Below the pieces are notes generated by a model, which saw nothing but the letters and a program-made list of their open reading frames with translations, was not told the origin of the DNA and did no database searches. DNA of 55,267 nucleotides from Hominenteromicrobium mulieris (GTDB taxonomy: Bacteria > Bacillota > Clostridia > Oscillospirales > Acutalibacteraceae): positions 477,371 to 532,637 of the forward strand of contig JAJJOY010000003.1 in assembly GCA_021029595.1 (NCBI GenBank), written 5' to 3'. This document shows, piece by piece, positions 8,046-15,113 of the stretch. Numbering within the stretch: the stretch's first letter is position 1; every line of letters starts with the position of its first letter. A program made the translations under genes and the position numbers.

Positions 8046-9086
8046 TCAGATTGCGCTCAAAATGCCGAGCAAGGGCAGCATGACGCTTAAAAGCGTCAAA
8101 CCGACAGACGCGGTGAGAAATCCGATCAAAATCGGCTCCGTGCGGTCGATGACGCTGCACAGCCCGTTTTCCGCCTCCTGCGCCGTGCGGCGCGCGAGGT
8201 TTTCCGTCACCTGCACGAGCTCGCCGCTCCGCGCACCGCCAAGCAACATTTTGCCGTACATGGCAGGCAATATCTTTTGGTGCGCAAACGCTGTCGCAAT
8301 GCCGACGCCCATCTGTGTTTCTTCACGGCATTTTTCAAGCGCTTCGTGCAGCTTTTTGTGGCGCGTCTGCTCGATGCACAGCGCAAGCGCACTGTCTTCA
8401 TCCGTACCACTCGCAAGCAAGGCGGAGAGCGTGTCCATCACCTCGGAGACCGCCAAAAGCCACGCAGCTTTGCGCGTGAAGCGGCTCGTTTCCATTGTAT
8501 TCCTGAGCTTTTCCCGACCTTTATCGGAGCGTATACCAAACGCCAAAACGAGCAAAACGATGCCCAAAAGCCCCGCAAACACCAAACTGATGCGCCCGAT
8601 GAGCGTCGCCGCGAGCACATAGGCATAGGAAGATGAAAGCAGGCTGCCCGTTAAATTGTCGTACACGCGCTCAAACATGGGCAGCACGGCAAAAACGAGC
8701 ACCGCCAGCACGCCGCACATCATCAGCATCAAAACGGCCGGGTATGTAAGGGTGCTGCGCAAACGGTCGTATAGCGCGCTTTGGCGGTCATAGTGGTCTG
8801 CAAGGCGGTCAAGCGCTTCGTCCAATCGGCCGGAAAGCTCTGCCGTGCTAAAAACGCTCAAGGCGTATTCCGGGAAAACGCCGGTCTTTTCCGCCGCTGC
8901 CGAAAACGTCTCGCCCGCCGCAACCGAAAGGCTGATCTCGGTAGAAGCCTGCTGCAAGGCGGTGTCCATGCCGTCTTCCTCAAACAGGGAAGAAGCCTCC
9001 GAAAGCGACGCGCCGGAGCGCAGCAGCATTGCAAGGCTGCTGCAAAATACGCTGAGCTGTTCCTGAGTCAAAAATTTTTCTGCCAT
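8046..9086 (-). CDS. Type II secretion/type IV pilus inner-membrane platform protein (GspF/PilC family)
   Basis: 346 aa, normal GspF size. Two T2SSF repeats: residues about 10-130 (FCSSLAMLLRSGASLSEA, FPEYALSVFSTAELSGRLDEAL) and about 210-340 (LLAVSEVMDTLSALLASGTDEDSA, LPAMYGKMLLGGARSGELV), each followed by long hydrophobic helices. GspF proteins form the membrane platform that couples the ATPase to the pseudopilus. Located between the transglutaminase lipoprotein gene (24 bases away) and the small pilin-like genes, so the operon encodes a reduced pilus-like machine. Confidence 0.92.
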   Translation of the reverse strand: MAEKFLTQEQLSVFCSSLAMLLRSGASLSEASSLFEEDGMDTALQQASTEISLSVAAGETFSAAAEKTGVFPEYALSVFSTAELSGRLDEALDRLADHYDRQSALYDRLRSTLTYPAVLMLMMCGVLAVLVFAVLPMFERVYDNLTGSLLSSSYAYVLAATLIGRISLVFAGLLGIVLLVLAFGIRSDKGREKLRNTMETSRFTRKAAWLLAVSEVMDTLSALLASGTDEDSALALCIEQTRHKKLHEALEKCREETQMGVGIATAFAHQKILPAMYGKMLLGGARSGELVQVTENLARRTAQEAENGLCSVIDRTEPILIGFLTASVGLTLLSVMLPLLGILSAI

Positions 9087-9110
9087 GTTCCTCGTCCTTT
9101 CGCTTTTCCT

Positions 9111-10046
9111 TTAATAAGTGAACCGCGTTGTGTATTCCGAATCGTTTTGAATCTCCCCGGCGGGCATGCCGCCTGCGGCAAAGGTGATGTCCACCCGCTG
9201 CCACTCATCCGCTTTTGCGCGGATCTCCACGGTGATCCACCCCTCGCTCTCCACATAAAAGCTGTTCCACGCGTGGTAGGTCTCCTCACCCACATAACCC
9301 GTGATGAGCTTGCACGGAATGCCCTCGCTGCGCAGCATGGCGGCGGCAAGGCTTGCATAATCAAAGCATATGCCCTTGCCGGTCTTTAAGGTCTCATCCG
9401 GGGAGGGCAGGTAGCCGTTCTGCACGGTCGCCGCTTTTTCCGTATCGTATTGGATATTCTTCACCATGTAGTCATACACGGCGGCAGCAATGTCCGCATC
9501 GGTGGTGCAGCTTGCGGCCAGCTCTTTCACCTTTTTGATGCAATCGGAGCTTTTGTTGTAATTCACCATCTGGTTCGGGCGCAGGTACGGCTGAAATTCA
9601 TCTTTCAGCGTCACGTCGCGGTCTTCGCTCCCGATGCATGCGTATTTGCTGTCGCCCACCTGCTCCATCAGGCGGAACGTGTATGTGCCGTCTCCCATAT
9701 TGAGCGGGAAAAATGTCGCAGTGCCGTCGTTCGGCAAGTCATAGTTATATTTATCCTCGCCGCAGACAATCTGCATTTTTAATCGCGTATCGCTCTGCGC
9801 TTTTACGCCGATGATGCCGCCTTCAAGCTGGGAAAGGTCAATCTCTCCGCTGCCGAACGCGGTCGCTTCATCTTCGTTGAAGACGGAATCCCGAAAAGCG
9901 GGGGCCTCGTAGGGCGCGGCGTTGCTGTCCGTGACATCGCCCGCCGCCGGCCTGGCGTCGTTTGATGCCGTGCCCCGCGCCGCACAGCCGCAAAGCAGCA
10001 AAATAAGCGCCAGCGTCGCCGCTAACAGCTGAATTTTTTCTTTCAT
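9111..10046 (-). CDS. Transglutaminase-like lipoprotein
   Basis: 311 aa. ATG at 10046 rather than the longer upstream frame, because it opens a lipoprotein signal (MKEKIQLLAATLALILLLCGC, lipid Cys near 21) with GGGGG before it. The C-terminal half is a transglutaminase core: catalytic Cys in GKGICFDYASLAAAMLRSEG, His in YHAWNSFYVE and Asp in WQRVDITF. Such extracytoplasmic domains act as cysteine proteases or crosslinkers. It is the first gene of the pilus-like operon, with 24 bases to the GspF gene. That linkage is unusual and suggests a role in processing or crosslinking surface material. Confidence 0.88.
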   Translation of the reverse strand: MKEKIQLLAATLALILLLCGCAARGTASNDARPAAGDVTDSNAAPYEAPAFRDSVFNEDEATAFGSGEIDLSQLEGGIIGVKAQSDTRLKMQIVCGEDKYNYDLPNDGTATFFPLNMGDGTYTFRLMEQVGDSKYACIGSEDRDVTLKDEFQPYLRPNQMVNYNKSSDCIKKVKELAASCTTDADIAAAVYDYMVKNIQYDTEKAATVQNGYLPSPDETLKTGKGICFDYASLAAAMLRSEGIPCKLITGYVGEETYHAWNSFYVESEGWITVEIRAKADEWQRVDITFAAGGMPAGEIQNDSEYTTRFTY

Positions 10047-10217
10047 GCCGCACCCCCTGTCTTTTCTGTGTATACTAAATATTATTTTATCTTGTTTTTG
10101 TCTTATGCGCAAGCCCTGTGTAAAAATCTTCCGTATTGTCCCTACCGTCAATATTTTCAAAAAAACATCGGAAACTATTGATAATATATAATATTATAGA
10201 CATAAATTTCACTAAAA

Positions 10218-10382
10218 ATGTCCACCGTGAACGGCGACGTGCTATATGACGAGTACGGCGAAATCACACAGTGCAGTTTCAATGCCGAGTTGCTCGCGGG
10301 CACGCCCGGTTTACGCAGCTTGCCGGGCGTTCTTTTTGTTTTCCCGAAATTTTGGCGCAGGAGTTTTCCACGAACACATTGA
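10218..10382 (+). pseudogene. Possible gene relic
   Basis: An in-frame stretch of 54 codons beginning MSTVNGDVLYDEYGEITQCSF has coding-like composition but runs straight through a terminator hairpin and has no ribosome site, so it is more likely the tail of a decayed gene than a functional one. I cannot assign a family. The rest of 10047-10449 holds AT-rich sequence, the terminator and the MerR promoter. Confidence 0.25.
10303..10342 (+). terminator. Rho-independent terminator
   Basis: Stem cgcccgg (10303-10309)/ccgggcg (10323-10329) followed by ttctttttgtttt on the plus strand. No intact plus-strand gene precedes it, which supports the idea that a gene once lay upstream. Confidence 0.7.
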
Positions 10383-10430
10383 CAAACCGCGCAAAAAAAC
10401 GTATGCTTATATATAGAGTTATATCTAACT
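10379..10430 (+). promoter_or_regulatory. MerR gene promoter with candidate operator dyad
   Basis: TTGACA (10379-10384), 17-bp spacer, TATGCT (10402-10407), then an inverted repeat AGTTA-TATC-TAACT (10417-10430) just before the ribosome site AAGGAG. The dyad is a plausible autoregulatory site, although classical MerR operators lie inside the spacer. Confidence 0.45.
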
Positions 10431-10449
10431 TAGAAAGGAGCGCTTGCAG

Positions 10450-10881
10450 ATGACGTACACCATTAAGGAAGCCTCGGACATCACGGGCATTCCGGCGACC
10501 ACGCTGCGCTATTACGATAAAGAAGGCATCCTGCCGTTTTTGGAGCGAAAGGAATCCGGCCACAGAATGTTTTCCGAACAGGATCTTTCCATGCTTCGCA
10601 TTATCGAATGTTTAAAATGCACGGGCATGTCCATTAAAGATATTCGCCAGTACGCGGTGTGGGCACAAATGGGTGACTCCACCCTGGAGCAGCGCTACAA
10701 CCTGTTTCTTGAGCGCCGCGAGGCCGTTATGGCACAAATCAAGGAGCTTGAAGATCAGCTTAAAGTAATCGATTATAAGTGCAAATACTACGAGGAAGCC
10801 ATTGCCGCCGGTACGGAAGACATTCACAAGCACAAAACAGGCCACTGTTGCGACGATGAAAAAGAAAACAAAAACGCGTAA
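10450..10881 (+). CDS. MerR-family transcriptional regulator
   Basis: 143 aa. Start at 10450 (MTYTIKEAS) is favoured by AAGGAG nine bases upstream. The N-terminal winged helix is canonical (YTIKEASDITGIPATTLRYYDKEGIL, MFSEQDLSMLRIIECLKCTGMSIKDIRQY), then a dimerisation coiled coil (about 85-118). The end carries a short His/Cys-rich tail, HKHKTGHCCDDE, which might bind a metal or thiol-reactive ligand. The family mostly responds to stress, metals or drugs. It stands alone, followed by its own terminator, so its targets are not evident. Confidence 0.9.
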   Translation: MTYTIKEASDITGIPATTLRYYDKEGILPFLERKESGHRMFSEQDLSMLRIIECLKCTGMSIKDIRQYAVWAQMGDSTLEQRYNLFLERREAVMAQIKELEDQLKVIDYKCKYYEEAIAAGTEDIHKHKTGHCCDDEKENKNA

Positions 10882-10898
10882 GTTCCGCAAAAACCAAA

Positions 10899-10928
10899 GG
10901 CACGGAGTTTTAAAGCTCCGTGCCCTTT
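10899..10928 (+). terminator. Rho-independent terminator after the MerR gene
   Basis: Stem ggcacggag (10899-10907)/ctccgtgcc (10916-10924) followed by ttttg. Confidence 0.8.
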
Positions 10929-10936
10929 TGTTGTAT

Positions 10937-10973
10937 AAGTCATAACCACACCTAAAAGGAGTGGTTATGACTT
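10937..10973. repeat. Perfect 13-bp inverted repeat between convergent genes
   Basis: aagtcataaccac (10937-10949) pairs with 10961-10973, separated by 11 bases. Lies just past the cysS stop and probably serves as a terminator. The T-tract is better on the plus side. Confidence 0.6.
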
Positions 10974-10991
10974 TTGCTTAATTTCCTTATT

Positions 10992-12431
10992 TTAGCCCTG
11001 CACAGACCACGTGATACCCTGCGGGGTATCCTTCACAACGATATGGCGTGCGGCAAGCGCATCGCGAATCGCGTCGGCAGTTGCCCAGTCCTTTGCCTTT
11101 CTGGCTTCCGTGCGCTTTGCGATGAGCGCTTCGATCTCCGCGGCTTCCTCGGCGGTCATGCCCTCCGGCACAGCGGACTTCTGCGCATTCTGCTCCTCGC
11201 GCAGCGCCTTTGCAGCTTTCAGCAAGCCGAGGGACAACACTTCGTCAAACTCCTTGATGAGCGCAAGCTTGTCCGCGTCGGAAAGCTTGGCTTTCAGTAC
11301 GTCGTACAGCGCTGTGAGTGCCAAGGACGTGTTGAGGTCGTTTTCCAGCGCCGCACGGAACGAGGCACGCAGCGGCTCCATGGCAGCTTCGTCGTGCTCT
11401 CCCTCATTTTTCAGCGCTGCAATGCGGGAAACGAGCTTTTTGTACGCCGTGGCGGTGTTGTCAAGGCTCTCAAACGAGAACGTCAGCGGCTTTCTGTAAT
11501 GGGACTGTAAGCAGAACATGCGGTATACAAGCGGCGCGTAGCCCTTTTCCTCAAGCAGCGAGACCGTGAGAAAATCGCCCTTTGATTTGCTCATCTTGCC
11601 GCGCGCGTCCAAAAGGTGCAGCACGTGGAACCAGTATTTGCACCACGGGTGGCCGAGATACGCTTCGCTCTGTGCAATCTCGTTTGTGTGGTGTGGGAAC
11701 GCGTTATCGATGCCGCCGCAGTGAATGTCGAGGTATTCGCCGAGGTACTTGATGCTGATGCCGCTGCACTCGATGTGCCAGCCCGGGTAGCCCACGCCCC
11801 ACGGGGAATCCCACTTGAGCTCCTGGTCGTCAAACTTCGACTTTGTAAACCACAGTACGAAGTCGCTCTTGGAGCGCTTGTTTTCGTCCTCTTCCACGCT
11901 GTCGCGCACGCCTACGGCGAGGCTCTCTTCCTCCATGTTGCCGAAAACATAATAGTTTTCGAGCTTGGAGGTATCAAAATAGACGTTGCCGCCCGCGATA
12001 TACGCATATCCCTTTTCAAGGAGCACCTCTACCATGTGGATGAACGTATCGATGCAGCTCGTCGCCGGAACGACAATCTCCGGGCGCTTGATGCCAAGCT
12101 TTTCGCAGTCACTGAAAAATGCGTCGGTATAGAACTGCGCAATCTGCATGACGGTCTTGTGCTCGCGGCGCGCGCCCTTGAGCATCTTGTCTTCGCCGGT
12201 ATCGGCATCGCTGGAAAGGTGGCCGACGTCCGTGATGTTCATGGCGCGGGTCACGTCATAGCCGAGGTAGCGCAAGGCTTTTTCCAGCATATCCTCCATG
12301 ATGTACGAGCGCAGGTTGCCGATGTGCGCATAGTGGTACACGGTTGGGCCGCAGGTGTACATTTTGACTTTGCCGGCTTCGTGCGGAATAAATTCTTCTT
12401 TTTTCTGTGTTCTTGTGTTATAGAGCTGCAT
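10992..12431 (-). CDS. cysS: Cysteine--tRNA ligase
   Basis: 479 aa, typical CysRS length. Class I signatures: zinc ligand Cys and HIGH-type motif in TCGPTVYHYAHIGN, WHIECSGIS zinc/active-site region, GGIDNAFPHHTNEIAQSEA and the KMSKSKG loop. It charges tRNA-Cys in the cytoplasm. Eighteen bases separate it from cysE upstream on the same strand, so both are read from the T-box-controlled promoter. This pairing is common in Bacillota and links cysteine synthesis to cysteinyl-tRNA charging. Confidence 0.97.
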   Translation of the reverse strand: MQLYNTRTQKKEEFIPHEAGKVKMYTCGPTVYHYAHIGNLRSYIMEDMLEKALRYLGYDVTRAMNITDVGHLSSDADTGEDKMLKGARREHKTVMQIAQFYTDAFFSDCEKLGIKRPEIVVPATSCIDTFIHMVEVLLEKGYAYIAGGNVYFDTSKLENYYVFGNMEEESLAVGVRDSVEEDENKRSKSDFVLWFTKSKFDDQELKWDSPWGVGYPGWHIECSGISIKYLGEYLDIHCGGIDNAFPHHTNEIAQSEAYLGHPWCKYWFHVLHLLDARGKMSKSKGDFLTVSLLEEKGYAPLVYRMFCLQSHYRKPLTFSFESLDNTATAYKKLVSRIAALKNEGEHDEAAMEPLRASFRAALENDLNTSLALTALYDVLKAKLSDADKLALIKEFDEVLSLGLLKAAKALREEQNAQKSAVPEGMTAEEAAEIEALIAKRTEARKAKDWATADAIRDALAARHIVVKDTPQGITWSVQG

Positions 12432-12450
12432 ACAGGTGCTTCCTTTCTGC

Positions 12451-13140
12451 TTATTCTTCCTTATTCTTCTCCGCTTTCTGTGCGGTCAGCTTGCTTTTTT
12501 CTCTGCGGCAGCTGTTCAGCTCGCCGTGCAGGCGCTCAATTTCAAGCCGCATGCGGCACATTTCCTGCGCCACCGGGTCGGCCACGTGGATCTGATCCAG
12601 CGTGCTGTTGTCCATCACACGCTTGCCGCCCACGCGCACGATGCGCGCCGGTACACCGACCGCCGTTGCGTTATCGGGCACGGCATCCAGCACCACGGCA
12701 CCCGCCGCCACACGGGCGTTATCACCCACGCGGAACGGCCCCAGCACCTTTGCGCCCGCACCGACAAGCACGTCATTTCCAAGCGTCGGGTGACGCTTGC
12801 CCTGGTCTTTGCCCGTGCCGCCGAGCGTCACACCCTGATACAGCGTGCAGTTGTCACCGATAACGGTGGTTTCGCCGATGACGACACCCATACCGTGGTC
12901 GATGAACAGATTTTTGCCGATCGTCGCGCCCGGGTGAATCTCTATACCCGTTTTGCGGCGCGCGCGCTGCGAGATATAGCGCGCGATAAATTTCATATTA
13001 TGGCGGAAAAACCAGTTTGCCTTGCGGTAAGACCGCACCGCTTTGAAGCCGGAATACAGAAAATAAACCTCCGCACGGCTGCGGGCGGCAGGGTCGCGCG
13101 CCATCACGGCGTCAAGCTCCGCCTTTAATTTAGAAAACAT
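12451..13140 (-). CDS. cysE: Serine O-acetyltransferase (EpsC/CysE family)
   Basis: 229 aa. ATG at 13140 after AAGGAGAG. The helical N-terminal part is followed by a left-handed beta-helix of hexapeptide repeats (IEIHPGATIGKNLFIDHGMGVVIGE, GVTLGGTGKDQGKRHPTLG, VGAGAKVLGP), with the catalytic Asp-His pair in FIDHGMG and the CoA-side KRHPTLG loop. It makes O-acetylserine from serine and acetyl-CoA for cysteine synthesis. The C-terminal tail (about 195-229) is a charged coiled coil, longer than in many EpsC proteins. No cysK lies nearby. Confidence 0.96.
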   Translation of the reverse strand: MFSKLKAELDAVMARDPAARSRAEVYFLYSGFKAVRSYRKANWFFRHNMKFIARYISQRARRKTGIEIHPGATIGKNLFIDHGMGVVIGETTVIGDNCTLYQGVTLGGTGKDQGKRHPTLGNDVLVGAGAKVLGPFRVGDNARVAAGAVVLDAVPDNATAVGVPARIVRVGGKRVMDNSTLDQIHVADPVAQEMCRMRLEIERLHGELNSCRREKSKLTAQKAEKNKEE

Positions 13141-13161
13141 GACGTAAATCTCTCCTTAAAA

Positions 13162-13425
13162 ACAAAAAGCCCCGAGCGCACAACATAGGCGCTCGGGGGC
13201 GAAATGTACCAAAACATTCATGATACAATAAATCCGCGGTTCCACTCCGGTTTATCACTCAAACGGCGTAACGTGCCGTATCCGTATGCGGCTCACTTTC
13301 GCTCACCGCATCCGCTCGCGAATGCACTTCGCCCGGCTCTTTTCTGCGGCGGCTCTCAGCCCATGACCTCCGCTCTCTATCGACTGCCCCCGGGGTACTC
13401 GTTCGGTCTCAGCGTTTGCTTTATG
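13162..13425 (-). promoter_or_regulatory. T-box riboswitch (Cys, UGC specifier) controlling cysE-cysS
   Basis: Read on the minus strand, the leader has a specifier-loop-like GCGAA-GTGCA-TTCGC with UGC at 13326-13324, a canonical T-box sequence GTGGAACCGCGG (13245-13234) and a terminator stem (13200-13189 with 13179-13169) followed by a T-rich tract. The AGAGAGC/GA-rich segment upstream matches the usual stem I apex. Uncharged tRNA-Cys should stabilise the antiterminator and raise expression of cysE-cysS. A UGC codon in the specifier agrees with the genes it controls. Confidence 0.93.
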
Positions 13426-13430
13426 ACAGT

Positions 13431-13459
13431 ATTTTAACACAGCCCCTTTAAAAACGCAA
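13431..13459 (-). promoter_or_regulatory. Promoter of the cysE-cysS T-box transcript
   Basis: Minus strand -35 TTGCGT (13459-13454), 17-bp spacer, -10 TAAAAT (13436-13431), just ahead of the T-box leader. Confidence 0.7.
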
Positions 13460-13564
13460 GCCCAAAGATCACCTCTCCGCGCCATTTTATGCGGCTTTTT
13501 TCTTTTGGTTCTTTCTATTTGCCTATTTTAAATGAATTAAATTTAAAATTATTTATTTTGTATA

Positions 13565-13592
13565 TTGACATGTATTACTCATCTGTGATAAT
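13565..13592 (+). promoter_or_regulatory. Promoter of the metalloprotease cassette
   Basis: TTGACA (13565-13570), 16-bp spacer, GATAAT (13587-13592). It lies in a strongly AT-rich stretch about 100 bases upstream of the protease start, leaving a long untranslated leader. Confidence 0.55.
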
Positions 13593-13693
13593 GTATATTT
13601 AACAAAAAAAACAATCGGATGTGATAAATATGTGGTTCTTATGATTTAATTCATCTTACTGAATTCAATATTTAAATACAGGGGAGGAACACC

Positions 13694-14356
13694 ATGTCTA
13701 AGCTTATCCAGAAGCGCAAGCTTTGTATTTCAATGTTATCGATACTTTTAGTCTTGCTTTTTCAAATTCAAAACTTTACGGTTTCTGCTCATGAGATTTT
13801 CTATGATGGCTCAACTGGTATAGCCTTAAAATGGTACAATGTAACAAATCGCGTAGCGTATATAAATATCAATGGTGATAAATTAGACAGTAACTATTCT
13901 TCTCACTATTCTACTATACGTTATGCTTGGTCTAACGCTTCTGCGCGAGTTTCCATCACCCAGTCGAATTTTTCATCTTCTAATGTTGATTTAGGAACAG
14001 CAACCAGTTCCGCATGGTCTGAAATCGTTGGTGAATGGAATGTTAATTCAGTTCTTGCTATTTGCCAATCTACTTCCACCGATGGAATTTTACTTGACAC
14101 CCTTGCCCATGCAAAAAGTTCTTCGCGAAAAATTAAATACGCAAGTATTCTTTTTAATCCAAGCGTTTTAGTATACGATAGCACCACCCACAGAAGATTT
14201 ACTATGGTTCATGAAATTGGTCATGCACTTGGATTAGGTCACCCTAATACTAATTATAATGTTACCAGTGCCGCATCTGTTATGCGACAAGGCACTAGAG
14301 AGACCTACTACACTCCACAAAATCATGATATAACTGATCTAAACAATAAGTATTGA
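13694..14356 (+). CDS. Secreted matrixin-like zinc metalloprotease
   Basis: 220 aa. ATG at 13694 with GGGGAGG six bases upstream. Signal peptide at 1-32 (LLVLLFQIQNFTVSA). The metzincin zinc site HEIGHALGLGH has H173, E174, H177 and H183, followed by a Met-turn candidate SVMRQG (M197), as in matrixin/M10-like enzymes. There is no evident prodomain cysteine switch. The gene is much richer in A+T than its neighbours, so it was probably acquired horizontally. It is followed 17 bases later by a membrane-anchored partner of unknown function. Confidence 0.85.
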   Translation: MSKLIQKRKLCISMLSILLVLLFQIQNFTVSAHEIFYDGSTGIALKWYNVTNRVAYININGDKLDSNYSSHYSTIRYAWSNASARVSITQSNFSSSNVDLGTATSSAWSEIVGEWNVNSVLAICQSTSTDGILLDTLAHAKSSSRKIKYASILFNPSVLVYDSTTHRRFTMVHEIGHALGLGHPNTNYNVTSAASVMRQGTRETYYTPQNHDITDLNNKY

Positions 14357-14373
14357 AAGGGGAATTAACAGTT

Positions 14374-15045
14374 ATGACGTTGTCGACGATTGTTAAAAGC
14401 AAAACTTATAAAATAATTCTAATTGTAATTTCACTTTTCTTATTGCTTTCTACATGTGTTATTCTCGTCTTATCTAACACTAAAGCCGAGCAACTTTCGC
14501 CAGAACAAATCTCAATTTTACGAAGCCAATACCCCGTTTGCGGAACTGAAACGCCGTACATGTTATCTATGACTAAGCTAACCTTAGAAGATTGCACTAA
14601 TATAGCGGATACATTCCTTTATGGTGAAATCGAAGGCGATATACAGTATTATTCTAAGAACATTTCAACTGGTGATATTGAGCTTGATCAAAAACGCGCA
14701 GAAAATGGTATTTCAAATACCTATGATTTTTACGAGTACACCCTCGTGATCTTGTCCGATACTTCGGAAAAATACGAGCCGGGCGACCGTGTGACGATCG
14801 CCGCGAATGTTTTATTCAAAGATTATAACCCGCAGTTTCAAGACGGTATGCGCATCGTGACGCCGATCCGCGCAGATCAAAACAATACTTCCCGCACATA
14901 TTTTGGCACAGAGGGCACATATTACGTCACGCCGGACGGCTACGCAATCTCCGCCTTTGAAGAAGATGCCGCAAGCTATGCTGCCGCGCCAAGTGGTCTA
15001 CGCGTAGAAACTCTTTTGGAAAAGCTGAAAGAGATGCAGAAATAA
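14374..15045 (+). CDS. Hypothetical membrane-anchored protein, partner of the metalloprotease
   Basis: 223 aa. ATG at 14374 with AAGGGGA upstream, preferred over a TTG that overlaps the protease stop. A basic N-terminus is followed by one membrane helix (about 15-37), then an extracytoplasmic domain whose pattern (NIADTFLYGEI, YEYTLVILSDTSEKYEPGDRVTIAAN, ADQNNTSRTYFGTEGTYYVTPDGY) suggests a small OB-like beta barrel. I do not recognise the family. The first 120 codons are AT-rich like the protease, whereas from about 14736 on the composition becomes GC-rich like the host. A terminator follows. Confidence 0.75.
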   Translation: MTLSTIVKSKTYKIILIVISLFLLLSTCVILVLSNTKAEQLSPEQISILRSQYPVCGTETPYMLSMTKLTLEDCTNIADTFLYGEIEGDIQYYSKNISTGDIELDQKRAENGISNTYDFYEYTLVILSDTSEKYEPGDRVTIAANVLFKDYNPQFQDGMRIVTPIRADQNNTSRTYFGTEGTYYVTPDGYAISAFEEDAASYAAAPSGLRVETLLEKLKEMQK

Positions 15046-15055
15046 ACACACAAAA

Positions 15056-15096
15056 ACAGGGTACGCACTTTTTTACAGTGCATACCCTGTTTATTT
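15056..15096. terminator. Bidirectional terminator between convergent genes
   Basis: Arms acagggtacgcac (15056-15068) and 15078-15090 with one A/C mismatch, followed by ttatttt on the plus strand and A-rich sequence before the stem (U-tract on minus). Confidence 0.8.
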
Positions 15097-15113
15097 TAGC
15101 TGTGATTTAAAAA

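Noticed and set aside
11616-12863. 415-codon plus-strand frame opposite cysS and cysE
   Set aside because: Antisense to two well-supported enzymes with intact motifs. No domain, start signal or promoter.
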